From NCBI RefSeq assembly GCF_008919445.1, contig NZ_VSLG01000005.1:1-64000 (forward strand): a stretch of 64,000 nucleotides of DNA, given 5' to 3'. How positions within the stretch are numbered: the stretch's first letter is position 1; the number at the start of each line of letters is the position of its first letter. Under the pieces are notes generated by a model. It worked only from the letters and a program-made list of their open reading frames with translations, was not told where the DNA came from and ran no database searches. A program made the translations under genes and the position numbers. The DNA comes from Serinicoccus kebangsaanensis. GTDB lineage: Bacteria > Actinomycetota > Actinomycetes > Actinomycetales > Dermatophilaceae. Below, in pieces: positions 7,615-15,224 of this stretch.

Positions 7615-8357
7615 ATGCCGAAGGACGACCACACCGACCGACCCCCCACGTTCGTCCTGGTGCCGGGAGCGTGGATGGGCGGATGGATCTGGGAGGACAC
7701 CGTCGCGCGGCTGCGCAGCGAGGGGCACCGGGCCGAGACCCTGCCGCTGCGCGGGCTCGAGCAGGAAGCCGGCGAGGGGGTGTCGGCCGTCACCCTGGCC
7801 GACCACGTCGACGACGTGCTCGCCCTGCTCGATGGGCTGGGACCCTCACCGGTCGTGCTCGTGGGTCACTCCTACTCCGGCACGGTCGTGGGCCAGGTCG
7901 CAGACCGGCGACCAGACACGGTCGTGGCCTCGGTGCACGTCGGGTCCTTCCTGCCACGTGACGGGCGCTCGCTCCTCGACGACTGGGGGGACGACGCCGA
8001 GGGGCGAGCCGCGGAGAAGCAGCAGGTGCTCGACGACGGAATGATCTGGGCGGCACCGCCGCGGAACTGCTCGAAGGGGAGGTCGACCTCTCCGCCGACC
8101 AGCGCTCCTGGCTCGCCGAGCGGTTCGTCGCCCATCCCGGCCGGACCGTGCCGGACACGGTCGTCTTGGAGCGACCGGTCACCCAGCAGCGCGTCGTGTT
8201 CCTGTCCGACACCGACGCGGACCTGCCCCCGGAGCTGGACGACCGGCCTGAGCGGTGGCGCCATCAGGTGCTCGGTGGCGGTCACTGGCCCATGCTCACC
8301 CGCCCGGAGGCGCTGCACGCACTCTTGGTCTCCGTCGTCGGCGACGTACGCGGCTGA
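7615..8357 (+). pseudogene. Alpha/beta hydrolase, interrupted by a 1-base frameshift
   Basis: The product starts MPKDDHTDRPPTFVLVPGAW with a good ribosome site (GAAGGAGC). It has the oxyanion-region text VPGAWMGGWIWEDTV and the nucleophile elbow GHSYSG (Ser about residue 90). Near 8047-8051 the reading frame changes by one base: TGGGCGGCACC would restore W-G-G-T-A-A-E-L-L with one extra G. The downstream frame then continues LLEGEVDLSADQRSWLAERF to the catalytic His in GGGHWPML and a stop at 8355-8357. The intact protein would be about 247 residues, a normal size. Either this is a recent pseudogene or a G was missed in a short G run. The substrate is unknown. Confidence 0.8.
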
Positions 8358-8406
8358 GGCCCTGGCAAGCAGGGGAATGCGGCACCCGACGGAAGGAGAC
8401 GGACCG

Positions 8407-8487
8407 ATGCGGACGCTGGCAATCCGGTCCTTCGCCGAGGCAGTCGCCGGTGGTGCGCGGGCGCACGGTGTCAATCTTCAGGAGTGA
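8407..8487 (+). CDS. Possible 26-residue peptide
   Basis: A very good ribosome site (GGAAGGAGACGG) stands before ATG 8407. A short frame, MRTLAIRSFAEAVAGG followed by ten residues, ends at 8487, 13 bp before the next gene. It may be a leader-like small protein coupling translation to the cupin gene, or a stub of a lost gene. There is no homology that I recognise. Confidence 0.3.
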   Translation: MRTLAIRSFAEAVAGGARAHGVNLQE

Positions 8488-8500
8488 GGACTTTCAGGGG

Positions 8501-9199
8501 ATGGGTATGTCACGGCTGAACGAGTATCCCGATCTGACGTACACGATCAGTGACTTCGATGCCCTCTACCGGTACGGCTCGGCCGGTGGGAGCCGCCCGA
8601 TACGCACGCACATGCGCCGGGTGCGCGAGACGATCGCCGATGTTCTCGAGGACGACCCGGAGGTGGTCGACCGCGAGCCTGCTCACCTGCCGGTGGTGAA
8701 GCACCTCGGTCGAGCGCTGGACCTGGGGTCACGTGGCGACCTGAGCACGCTGAGCGACTCGCTGCGCCGGATCTCGGACCGGCTGACGTGGGAGCACGGG
8801 TACGAGAAGGTCCCGCGGGGCCTGTCGCGCAAGTACGGCTACTGCGAGGTGGTCGGTCCCCGAGGGCCGGTGGTGACCGATCGCATCGTGCTGGGACTGG
8901 TGCTCTTCGCCCCCGAGACCGTCTATCCCCAGCATCACCATGAGGGTATTCAGGAGTCCTACGTAGCGATCGCCGGAGAGTGGTCGGAGAACGACGTCGC
9001 CGTGCACGCCCCGGGTTCGCTGATCCTCAACGAGGCAGGGCACGAGCATCGGATCACGACCGGGCGTCAGTCTCCGTGCCTGCTGGCGTACTCGTGGATC
9101 GGACCAGCCGAGCGGTTGACCACGCCCGCGATGCGCTTCTCCTCACCCCGCCGTCGCACTTCGTACACCGAGGGCAAAGACCACACTTCTGGGCCTTGA
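8501..9199 (+). CDS. Cupin of the DMSP-lyase family
   Basis: This is a 232-residue protein whose C-terminal half is a single cupin. Motif 1 is HxH(x)4E(x)6G with H145, H147, E152 and G159 in YPQHHHEGIQESYVAIAGEW. Motif 2 carries PG and the metal ligand around H181/H183 in NEAGHEHRITTG, followed by LLAYSWIG. This matches the dimethylsulfoniopropionate lyase cupins (DddL/Q/W/K superfamily), which cleave DMSP to dimethylsulfide and acrylate using a bound metal and a nearby Tyr; Y154 is a candidate base. ATG 8507 is an alternative start. DMSP activity is not assured, because many relatives act on other substrates. Confidence 0.72.
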   Translation: MGMSRLNEYPDLTYTISDFDALYRYGSAGGSRPIRTHMRRVRETIADVLEDDPEVVDREPAHLPVVKHLGRALDLGSRGDLSTLSDSLRRISDRLTWEHGYEKVPRGLSRKYGYCEVVGPRGPVVTDRIVLGLVLFAPETVYPQHHHEGIQESYVAIAGEWSENDVAVHAPGSLILNEAGHEHRITTGRQSPCLLAYSWIGPAERLTTPAMRFSSPRRRTSYTEGKDHTSGP

Positions 9200-9615
9200 C
9201 GCCAACAGAGCGATGATCGGCCCCCACAGGGCGATGATTGCGCGCCAGAGACCGGCGACGGCAAGGCCAAGACTTGCGAGCAAGGCCTGGTGGCCACGTC
9301 CGTGCTGGGTTGGTGAGCATGGTGAAGGGAGCCAGCATCAGGAGCACATCAATCGCTGCCGCGAGGTTGCGACGAGTGCTCACGTGCACTGAGAACCGCC
9401 CTTCACCGAACCCCGTGTTGCCAGGTGAAGCGCAGACTGCCCCTGGGGCTCAGGGGTCTGGCCCCTCTGCGCAGGCGATCCACGCCTCAGCCTTCACTCA
9501 TGCGCGAGGCCTCGAGTCGGCGCTCAACGATGTGCCGGATGGGCTGACCCGGTTGAGGGACCCTTCCGTCCTACGGCCTGAGGATCATGGCGAGGTGCGC
9601 CGTGGGTCCCGGTGG
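9200..9615. other. Gap of ~415 bp with a possible decayed membrane ORF
   Basis: No intact gene is visible. On the minus strand a frame starting at GTG 9389 (MHVSTRRNLAAAIDVLLMLA) runs into low-complexity text. One base later in frame it becomes LLASLGLAVAGLWRAIIALW, ending at 9143. This may be a frameshifted two-helix membrane protein overlapping the cupin's 3' end, but support is weak. Confidence 0.3.
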
Positions 9616-10611
9616 TCACACGGGTCGGTCGAGGCCGGGGACGCCGTTCTCTCGCATCAAGATCATCGCCGCCGCGAGCTGTTGTCGGGCGTCGGTGTCC
9701 AGGGCGAGCACGGGGCGGGGCAGGTTGGGGTGCTTCACCAGACCAAGGTTCTCAGCGAGAGCGGAGACGACGCGGTAGCTGCCGTATCGGGAGAAGAGGT
9801 CCCACAGCGGCATGAGGCGGTTGGACAGCTCCTGGGCGTGTTGGTGGTCGCCTGCGGCTGCGGCGGTGACGATGGTCTGACAGGCCTGGGGCAGGGTGCC
9901 GGCCAGGACGCTGTACCAGGTGTCGCAGCCGGCACGCAGGGCATCCGCAGCGACGCCGTCGCCGCTGATGCCGATGGTCACGTCGGACGGCAGGCAGGCG
10001 CGGAGTGCGGCCACCCGCGTCCGGATCGAGTCAGGCCCGCCCACGATGGGTGGGATCTTGATGGAGGACACGCGAGCCAACTGGGCGACTCTCGCGTAGA
10101 GGTCGTCGGTGAAGGTGAAGTGTGTCGTACCAGGGTTGTCGTAGACCACCAACGGGACTGCTGCCTCCGCGGCGGCGTCGTGGAAGAGTTGGTAGACCTC
10201 CTCGGCCGACAGCGGCTGGTATGTCACCGGCGCCAGCAGCAGTCCCGCCGCGCCGGCTGCCTGGGCGTCCTGGGCGTGGTAGAGGACGTCGCGGGTTCGT
10301 GGGGCGCCGATACCGGCGAGCACTGGCACAGCACCTGCCGCGGCGACGGCCAGCTCGACGACGTGTCGCCGCTCGGCCCGTGTGAGGTAGGCGTAGCTGC
10401 CGGTGGACCCCAGGACGGTGATGGAGTCCACGTTCGCCGCAGCCAGGCGCTGGATGAGCCCGGTGAAGGCGTCGTCGTCGATGCCCGATGCGCGAGCCCC
10501 CGTGGCGCCACCGTCCTCACGCTCATCAGTGATGGGGGTGAGTGGGAAGGCGCTCAGCCCGGTCAGGAGAGAAGGGTGAGAGGGTTGATCGGTCGTTTCC
10601 TTCGCGGTCAA
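9616..10611 (-). CDS. DHDPS/N-acetylneuraminate lyase family aldolase or deaminase
   Basis: The 331-residue TIM-barrel protein has the family's catalytic residues: Y157 in VVYDNPGTT and the Schiff-base lysine K185 in SSIKIPP. The substrate-carboxylate loop is at GSTGSYAYLT (about residues 68-77). I chose the TTG at 10611 because CAGGAG precedes it with 7-nt spacing; the frame is open further upstream but without a good ribosome site. DHDPS-family proteins outside lysine synthesis include 4-hydroxyproline-pathway deaminases and 2-keto-3-deoxy sugar-acid aldolases or dehydratases. Given the racemase-family gene at 6260, a hydroxyproline role is possible, but the gene stands alone. It is not a clear DapA. 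Confidence 0.82.
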   Translation of the reverse strand: MTAKETTDQPSHPSLLTGLSAFPLTPITDEREDGGATGARASGIDDDAFTGLIQRLAAANVDSITVLGSTGSYAYLTRAERRHVVELAVAAAGAVPVLAGIGAPRTRDVLYHAQDAQAAGAAGLLLAPVTYQPLSAEEVYQLFHDAAAEAAVPLVVYDNPGTTHFTFTDDLYARVAQLARVSSIKIPPIVGGPDSIRTRVAALRACLPSDVTIGISGDGVAADALRAGCDTWYSVLAGTLPQACQTIVTAAAAGDHQHAQELSNRLMPLWDLFSRYGSYRVVSALAENLGLVKHPNLPRPVLALDTDARQQLAAAMILMRENGVPGLDRPV

Positions 10612-10759
10612 GGTGCAGCTCCTGTGTGTGGACTCTTGCGTCGCGGTCGGCGATGCTGGCCGACCGGCGCACGAGCGGTCTAGCATGGCGGTGTCGCGAC
10701 CTCGGTGGGGCCGGACCCATGCGGGCTGAAACGTCGACCTTCATCGAAAGGACGACGTC

Positions 10760-11626
10760 ATGTCGCGACAATTCTCTTCTTCTGGACCCGTTGGACCCTT
10801 CGAGGGTGCTCATCATGACGGGTCGCCAGCACGGGGCGTGAGCGGCCTGCACCCCACCCTGCTGCGGCTGGACGCTCTGGCCGCCCACCTAACCGCAGAC
10901 GAGCACGTCCAGGCAGTCCTGGGTCTGGGTTCGGCGGGGATCGAGACCCACCGCTTCGACGAGCACTCTGACATCGACTTCTTCGTCGTCGTCGACAACA
11001 CCGCCACGAAGGAGCAGTACCTCCGGGACGTCAGCTGGCTGGTCGGCTTCGGTGGCGAGGTCGCCCACAGCTTCGTCAACGACCCGAACGGCAGGAAGGC
11101 GCTGTTCGCCGACGGGCTGTTCGTGGAGTACGCGATCTTCACCCCGGACCAGCTTGCGGCCGTGCCCATCGCCGGCGCGCGCGTCGTCTGGTCACGCACC
11201 GAGAGCGAGCTCGCGCCGGGCAGCCCGGCCGTCCCGTCCGCCACCGCGATCGACACCGTCGACTTCCATCTCAACGAGGCCCTCACCAACCTCTTCGTCG
11301 GACTTCACCGCGAGAGCAGGGGGGAGCGGCTGACGGCGATGCGCTTCATCCAGGTGTATGCCGTGGACCGGGTGCTGGCGCTGGTGCGGCTCGACCCTGC
11401 TTCGCACCTGGACCACCCTGACCGTTTCGAGGCCACCCGCCGCATCGAGCACGCCCGCCTGCCCACCGACCTACCCCTGCACCGCATGGCCCCGGGCTAC
11501 GCCCACAACGTGGCTGCCGCAGGGGCCGTCCTGGACTGGCTCACGACCCACCACACCACCAACCCCTCCATCACCCGCGCCATCCACCACCTCATCGACG
11601 AGCAGCAGCGACCCAGCCCCTGGTAG
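10760..11626 (+). CDS. Nucleotidyltransferase-domain protein
   Basis: The 288-residue protein has an N-terminal polymerase-beta-like nucleotidyltransferase fold. The signature is GLGSAGIETHRFDEHSDIDF: the G-S pair, then D-x-D metal ligands at about residues 73-75. The C-terminal half is helical and resembles the substrate domains of kanamycin- or streptomycin-type nucleotidyltransferases. A weak GAAAGGA precedes the ATG. It is divergent from the DHDPS-family gene with a 148-bp shared upstream region. The acceptor (an antibiotic, tRNA or protein) cannot be told; there is no minimal-toxin layout and no partner HEPN gene beside it. Confidence 0.75.
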   Translation: MSRQFSSSGPVGPFEGAHHDGSPARGVSGLHPTLLRLDALAAHLTADEHVQAVLGLGSAGIETHRFDEHSDIDFFVVVDNTATKEQYLRDVSWLVGFGGEVAHSFVNDPNGRKALFADGLFVEYAIFTPDQLAAVPIAGARVVWSRTESELAPGSPAVPSATAIDTVDFHLNEALTNLFVGLHRESRGERLTAMRFIQVYAVDRVLALVRLDPASHLDHPDRFEATRRIEHARLPTDLPLHRMAPGYAHNVAAAGAVLDWLTTHHTTNPSITRAIHHLIDEQQRPSPW

Positions 11627-11663
11627 GGCCGCATGCTCTCCCTCCTCCCGCTATCGTGCGGGC

Positions 11664-12047
11664 ATGGGGCAGGCCGATCAGCAGTGGAGCGTCGAGGACC
11701 ACCTGCGTGACGCACCGCCCGAGCACGTCGCGCTGTACCGGATGATCGAGAAGCATCTGCTGAGCCTGGACGGCGTCACCGTCTCGGTGTCGAAGACGAC
11801 CATCACCTTCAAGGGACGCCGGCGGGGCTTCGCGGGTGCGCGACCGACCCGTCGCGGGTTCCAGGGCTACCGCGATCTCACCCGCGCGCTGCACGACGAT
11901 CCGCGCATCCGCAGGGTGGCCCCGTATACCCAGCGCCTCTACGTGCACCAGTACCTCGTCACCTCCGAGGCGGACATCGACGGCACGTTCCGGTCCTACC
12001 TGCACGAGGCGTGGCGCGTGGGAGAAGGCGATCACCTGAGGTCGTGA
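11664..12047 (+). CDS. DUF5655-domain protein
   Basis: This 127-residue soluble protein resembles the DUF5655 domain found alone in many actinobacteria: VEDHLRDAPPEHVALYRMIEKHLLSL, then VSVSKTTITFKGRRRGFAG, and a closing VRRVAPYTQRLYVHQYLV-like stretch. No function is established for the family. It follows the nucleotidyltransferase by 37 bp on the same strand and could be co-transcribed. The start lies just after GTGCGGGC with no clear Shine-Dalgarno. Confidence 0.7.
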   Translation: MGQADQQWSVEDHLRDAPPEHVALYRMIEKHLLSLDGVTVSVSKTTITFKGRRRGFAGARPTRRGFQGYRDLTRALHDDPRIRRVAPYTQRLYVHQYLVTSEADIDGTFRSYLHEAWRVGEGDHLRS

Positions 12048-12066
12048 GGTCAGCCGCCGTCGGGCC

Positions 12067-12855
12067 TCAGCGCTCGCCGGTCTGCGCCAGCTGGAGCCCG
12101 ATCGAGTCGGCGGCGGCGTGTGCGAGGCGGAGGAACTTGCTCGGCACGAAGCTCGGCGAGCGCTCCACGACACCGACGACCGCCACCGTGCGCGCGGACC
12201 TGCGGTCGACGACGGGGACGGCGAGGCAGGACCAGCCGAGCCGGAAGGCTTCGTGCTCCACGACCTGGTGCTCCTCGTGCGCGCGCACCAGGGCCTTCTG
12301 GACCCGTCCCGGGTTGGTCTCGGTGTAGGGGGTCAGGCGGGGGACACGATGGATGAGGGTCTGGGCGCGACCAGGCCTGTCGGCCATGCCCAGGATGCCG
12401 AGTGACGACGCCAGGACCGCTGGATCGCGCGGGCTGTGCTGCCAGGTCCCGACGTAACGCGTCTCGGCGGCGCGACGGTTGTAGATCGAGTTGACGATGA
12501 CCCATTCGTCGTCGTTGCGCACGTCGGCGACCCAGACCGCAGCGCCACCTGTCCGCAGATGCAGGTCGGTCAGCTCCGGGGTGACCACGGTCTGGAGTGA
12601 CAGACGGGTGGCCGCCTGGTTGCCGATCTCGACGAGGCGGAGCCCTGGCGTGTAGCGGCCCTCAGGCGTCCGGTCGAGGAGGCCCCGGCGTGTCAGCTCG
12701 CGCATGATCCGCCAGGCCGTGGTCTTGGGGAGACCCGTCTCCGCGACGACATGTGTCAGCGTCACCGGGGTCTGCGCGGCCAGGCACAGGTCGATCACAG
12801 CCAGCAGGCGACCGAGCGTCGACCGGTCATCGGCACCCACCGTGAGATGAGCCAT
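12067..12855 (-). CDS. IclR-family transcriptional regulator
   Basis: The protein is 262 residues long. An N-terminal winged helix (about residues 10-75, recognition text VVAETGLPKTTAWRIMRELTR) precedes an IclR effector domain (about 85-255, with AVPVVDRRSARTVAVVGVV). IclR proteins bind short palindromes upstream of their targets and respond to aromatic or small organic acids. A perfect 17-bp palindrome lies about 113 bp upstream (12968-12984). Neighbours are the DUF5655 gene (convergent) and a beta-propeller lectin-like gene (divergent), so the latter and the regulator itself are the obvious candidate targets. Confidence 0.88.
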   Translation of the reverse strand: MAHLTVGADDRSTLGRLLAVIDLCLAAQTPVTLTHVVAETGLPKTTAWRIMRELTRRGLLDRTPEGRYTPGLRLVEIGNQAATRLSLQTVVTPELTDLHLRTGGAAVWVADVRNDDEWVIVNSIYNRRAAETRYVGTWQHSPRDPAVLASSLGILGMADRPGRAQTLIHRVPRLTPYTETNPGRVQKALVRAHEEHQVVEHEAFRLGWSCLAVPVVDRRSARTVAVVGVVERSPSFVPSKFLRLAHAAADSIGLQLAQTGER

Positions 12856-12967
12856 GCCTGTCCCCTCGGGGTCTCAGGGCAGCCAGGTCGTCACGATCCC
12901 TCGACCGCCGACCGGCTCCACCTCAGACCATATCGGCTGCGGCCGCAGACGACGTGCGAGCTTTCCT

Positions 12968-12984
12968 GTTCCGGTGAGCGGAAC
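12968..12984. promoter_or_regulatory. Perfect palindrome, candidate IclR operator
   Basis: GTTCCGGTGAGCGGAAC is a perfect inverted repeat (6-bp arms, 5-bp spacer) between the divergent IclR and beta-propeller genes. IclR-family operators are commonly short inverted repeats of this size. Binding by this regulator is inferred from position. Confidence 0.55.
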
Positions 12985-13109
12985 GGTGGGCTTCCGAAGT
13001 GCCCCTGGGGTCCCTAGCGTCGCGTCGTGCAGCCGGGGGCAGCAGACGGCCGCGGGCGATCGGGTCGGCGGACGCGGTGCCCGGTGCGGACTCGAGGAGG
13101 TTGACACCG

Positions 13110-13976
13110 ATGGGCTGGTCACCGTGGGAGCAGGTCGGGGCGAGGTCGAGGTATGGCTGGCCGGTCGCGATCGCCGCGACCCTGCCCGAGGTCCTCTCCG
13201 TGTTCTACGTCCACGGCAAGGACGTCATGTGGGCCAACGACGGGTGGGACAGCGGGCCGCACTGGGACGGTCTGCGCTGGGCCAACCTGGGCCGACCCAA
13301 CCCGCTCTCCAACGCACCCGCCCGGTTCCCTGCCGTGGTCGGACTCCGCGCGGGTGTCAATCAACAACTCCTCGTCCGGCAAGGTGACACCTTCTTCACG
13401 CGCGGCTATCCGGTCGGAGGTAGCAACTGGGGAGAGTGGACGCCCATCCCCGACTTCTACACCCCGGGCCGACCCGCCATGGCACGCCCGGCCAGCAAGC
13501 GGTTCGAGCTGGTCTGGTGGACGGGGGAGGACTACTGGTACCGGACGTGGCTGGACGGGCGATGGCTGGGCGGGGTGAGCATCCACGGATTCTTCCTGTC
13601 CAGTCCCGCAGTGGCCTCCTCGGGGGAGGGGCGTATCGATGTCTTCGGCGTCGGCGGCGGGCGCGAGTTCTTCCACGCCTGGCATCAGGAAGGACACGAC
13701 TGGAGCGGGTGGCACTCGCTGGGCGGTGCTGCAAGATTCCGCGGAGCGCCCGGTGCGGTGTCGCCGCGGCCGGGGCAGCTGGCGACGTTCCACTCCGGCA
13801 ACGACGACTGGCTCTATATGAACTTCCATGACGGCAGCCGATGGAGTGGCTGGCAACGCCTTCCCGGACAGTCGCGCGACACGCCCGTGGCCGTCTCGTC
13901 GGTCCCCGGGACGATCGACCTGTTCGTCGTCGGCCTCGACGGGGAGACCATCTTCCGCTCGCGGCTGACGCTGTGA
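13110..13976 (+). CDS. PLL-like beta-propeller (lectin-like) protein
   Basis: The 288-residue protein is built of tryptophan-rich repeats such as SNWGEWTPIP, DWSGWHSLGG and SRWSGWQRLPG, each followed by a strand like GTIDLFVVGLDG. This is the pattern of PLL/tectonin-type beta-propeller lectins (DUF346), here about five to seven blades, with a repeat period of about 45-50 residues. Such proteins bind fucose or other sugars. I chose ATG 13110 because GAGGAGG stands 9 nt before it. There is no signal peptide or anchor, so the protein is predicted to be cytoplasmic or exported by an unseen route. It lies opposite the IclR gene and could be under its control. Confidence 0.78.
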   Translation: MGWSPWEQVGARSRYGWPVAIAATLPEVLSVFYVHGKDVMWANDGWDSGPHWDGLRWANLGRPNPLSNAPARFPAVVGLRAGVNQQLLVRQGDTFFTRGYPVGGSNWGEWTPIPDFYTPGRPAMARPASKRFELVWWTGEDYWYRTWLDGRWLGGVSIHGFFLSSPAVASSGEGRIDVFGVGGGREFFHAWHQEGHDWSGWHSLGGAARFRGAPGAVSPRPGQLATFHSGNDDWLYMNFHDGSRWSGWQRLPGQSRDTPVAVSSVPGTIDLFVVGLDGETIFRSRLTL

Positions 13977-14033
13977 CGGCGCGCGGGCCGGAGATCGGGC
14001 CAGCCTTGTCGCCCCGGCGTCGTGCGCCGAGCC

Positions 14034-15224
14034 CTAGGTGGCGAGCAGGTCGCGGGCGATGATGTTGCGCTGGATCTGGTTGGTGCCCTCGATGATCTGC
14101 AGGCCCTTCGCCTCCCGCATGAAGCGCTCCAGGGGGTAGTCCGTGCTGAAGCCGTTAGCCCCGAAGACCTGGAGCGCGTCGACGGTGATCCGCATGGTGG
14201 AGTCCGTCGCGAAGGCCTTGGCCATGGCGATGAGCGGGGCAGCCTCCCGTGGTGGTGTCCCGGCGTCGAGGACGGCAGCGGACTTGTACACCAGGTGGCG
14301 GGAGGCCTCCAGCGCGATCTTCATGTCGGCCAGCATCCAGGACAGCCCTTGGAAGTCGCCGATGGCCCGACCGAAGGCACGTCGCTCGCGGGCGTAGGCC
14401 ACGGCGTGGTCCAGGGCCGCACGGCCCAGACCCAGCGCGCGGGCGCCGACGAGCGGGCGCAGCATCGTGAAGGTGCTCGCCGCCGTGGCGAAACCGCGTC
14501 CCTCCTCGCCCAGGCGGTCGGTCTCAGGCACCATCACGTCCTCGAAGTCGACCCGGCAGGAGGGGATGGCGCGCCCACCGATCTTGTTCATCGCGTCCCC
14601 GAGGCGCACGCCCGGGGCGGTGGTCGGCACGACGAAGCTGCTCAGCCCCCTGTGCCCCGGCTCGCCGGTGCGGGCGAAGGTGACGAAGTAGTCGGAGACG
14701 GGGGCGTTGCCTGCCCAGACCTTGGTGCCGCTGAGCCGGTAGCCGCCGGGCACCCGCTCGGCCCGGGTCTGCAGGTTGGCCATGTCCGAGCCCACGTCGG
14801 GCTCGGTGTTGGCGGTGGAGAACCGCAGGTCACCCGACGCCAGCCCGGGCAGCAGGCGTGCCTGCTGCTCCTCGCTCCCGGCCATCGCGATGGCGAAGAG
14901 CGGCTGCCAGGTCATCATCAGCAGGTACGAGGTGTTGTAGCAGGCCCGGGTCAGCTCCTCGATCACCAGGGCGCAGGTGAGGATGCCGGCACCCTGTCCG
15001 CCGTGCTCCTCCGCGAAGGGCAGCGTCAGCAGGCCCTCCTCGCGCAGCAGCTCGAACATGTCCTGCGGGTAGTCGCCGGTGCGGTCGCGTTCGGCGGCGC
15101 CGGCGGCGACGGGGCCGTCCGCGAGCACCCGCACCCGGTCGACGAGCCGTCGCTGCTCGGGCGTGAGGACGTACTGCTCGTGGTCGTGGCGCTGGTGGTC
15201 GGCGCGCGCTGAGGGCGTGGTCAT
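14034..15224 (-). CDS. Acyl-CoA dehydrogenase
   Basis: The 396-residue flavoenzyme has the ACAD layout: an N-terminal helical domain, a beta-barrel with the FAD-binding text FSTANTEPDVGSDMANLQTRA, and a C-terminal helical domain ending GTNQIQRNIIARDLL. The usual catalytic-base position in EGTNQIQR is present. It oxidises an acyl-CoA to the 2,3-enoyl-CoA, passing electrons to ETF. It is the last of four genes in one minus-strand operon, and its ATG overlaps the stop of the CoA transferase (ATGA). The acyl chain is unknown. The upstream CoA transferases presumably supply the thioester. Confidence 0.9.
   Translation of the reverse strand: MTTPSARADHQRHDHEQYVLTPEQRRLVDRVRVLADGPVAAGAAERDRTGDYPQDMFELLREEGLLTLPFAEEHGGQGAGILTCALVIEELTRACYNTSYLLMMTWQPLFAIAMAGSEEQQARLLPGLASGDLRFSTANTEPDVGSDMANLQTRAERVPGGYRLSGTKVWAGNAPVSDYFVTFARTGEPGHRGLSSFVVPTTAPGVRLGDAMNKIGGRAIPSCRVDFEDVMVPETDRLGEEGRGFATAASTFTMLRPLVGARALGLGRAALDHAVAYARERRAFGRAIGDFQGLSWMLADMKIALEASRHLVYKSAAVLDAGTPPREAAPLIAMAKAFATDSTMRITVDALQVFGANGFSTDYPLERFMREAKGLQIIEGTNQIQRNIIARDLLAT

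Noticed and set aside
9143-9389. Minus-strand small membrane protein with a frameshift
   Set aside because: It needs a GTG start without a ribosome site and a frame change, and overlaps the cupin's 3' end. I keep it only as a note in the gap entry.
10760-12047. MNT/HEPN-type toxin-antitoxin pair (nucleotidyltransferase plus small protein)
   Set aside because: The nucleotidyltransferase is 288 residues, far longer than MNT antitoxins, and the neighbour is DUF5655, not HEPN.
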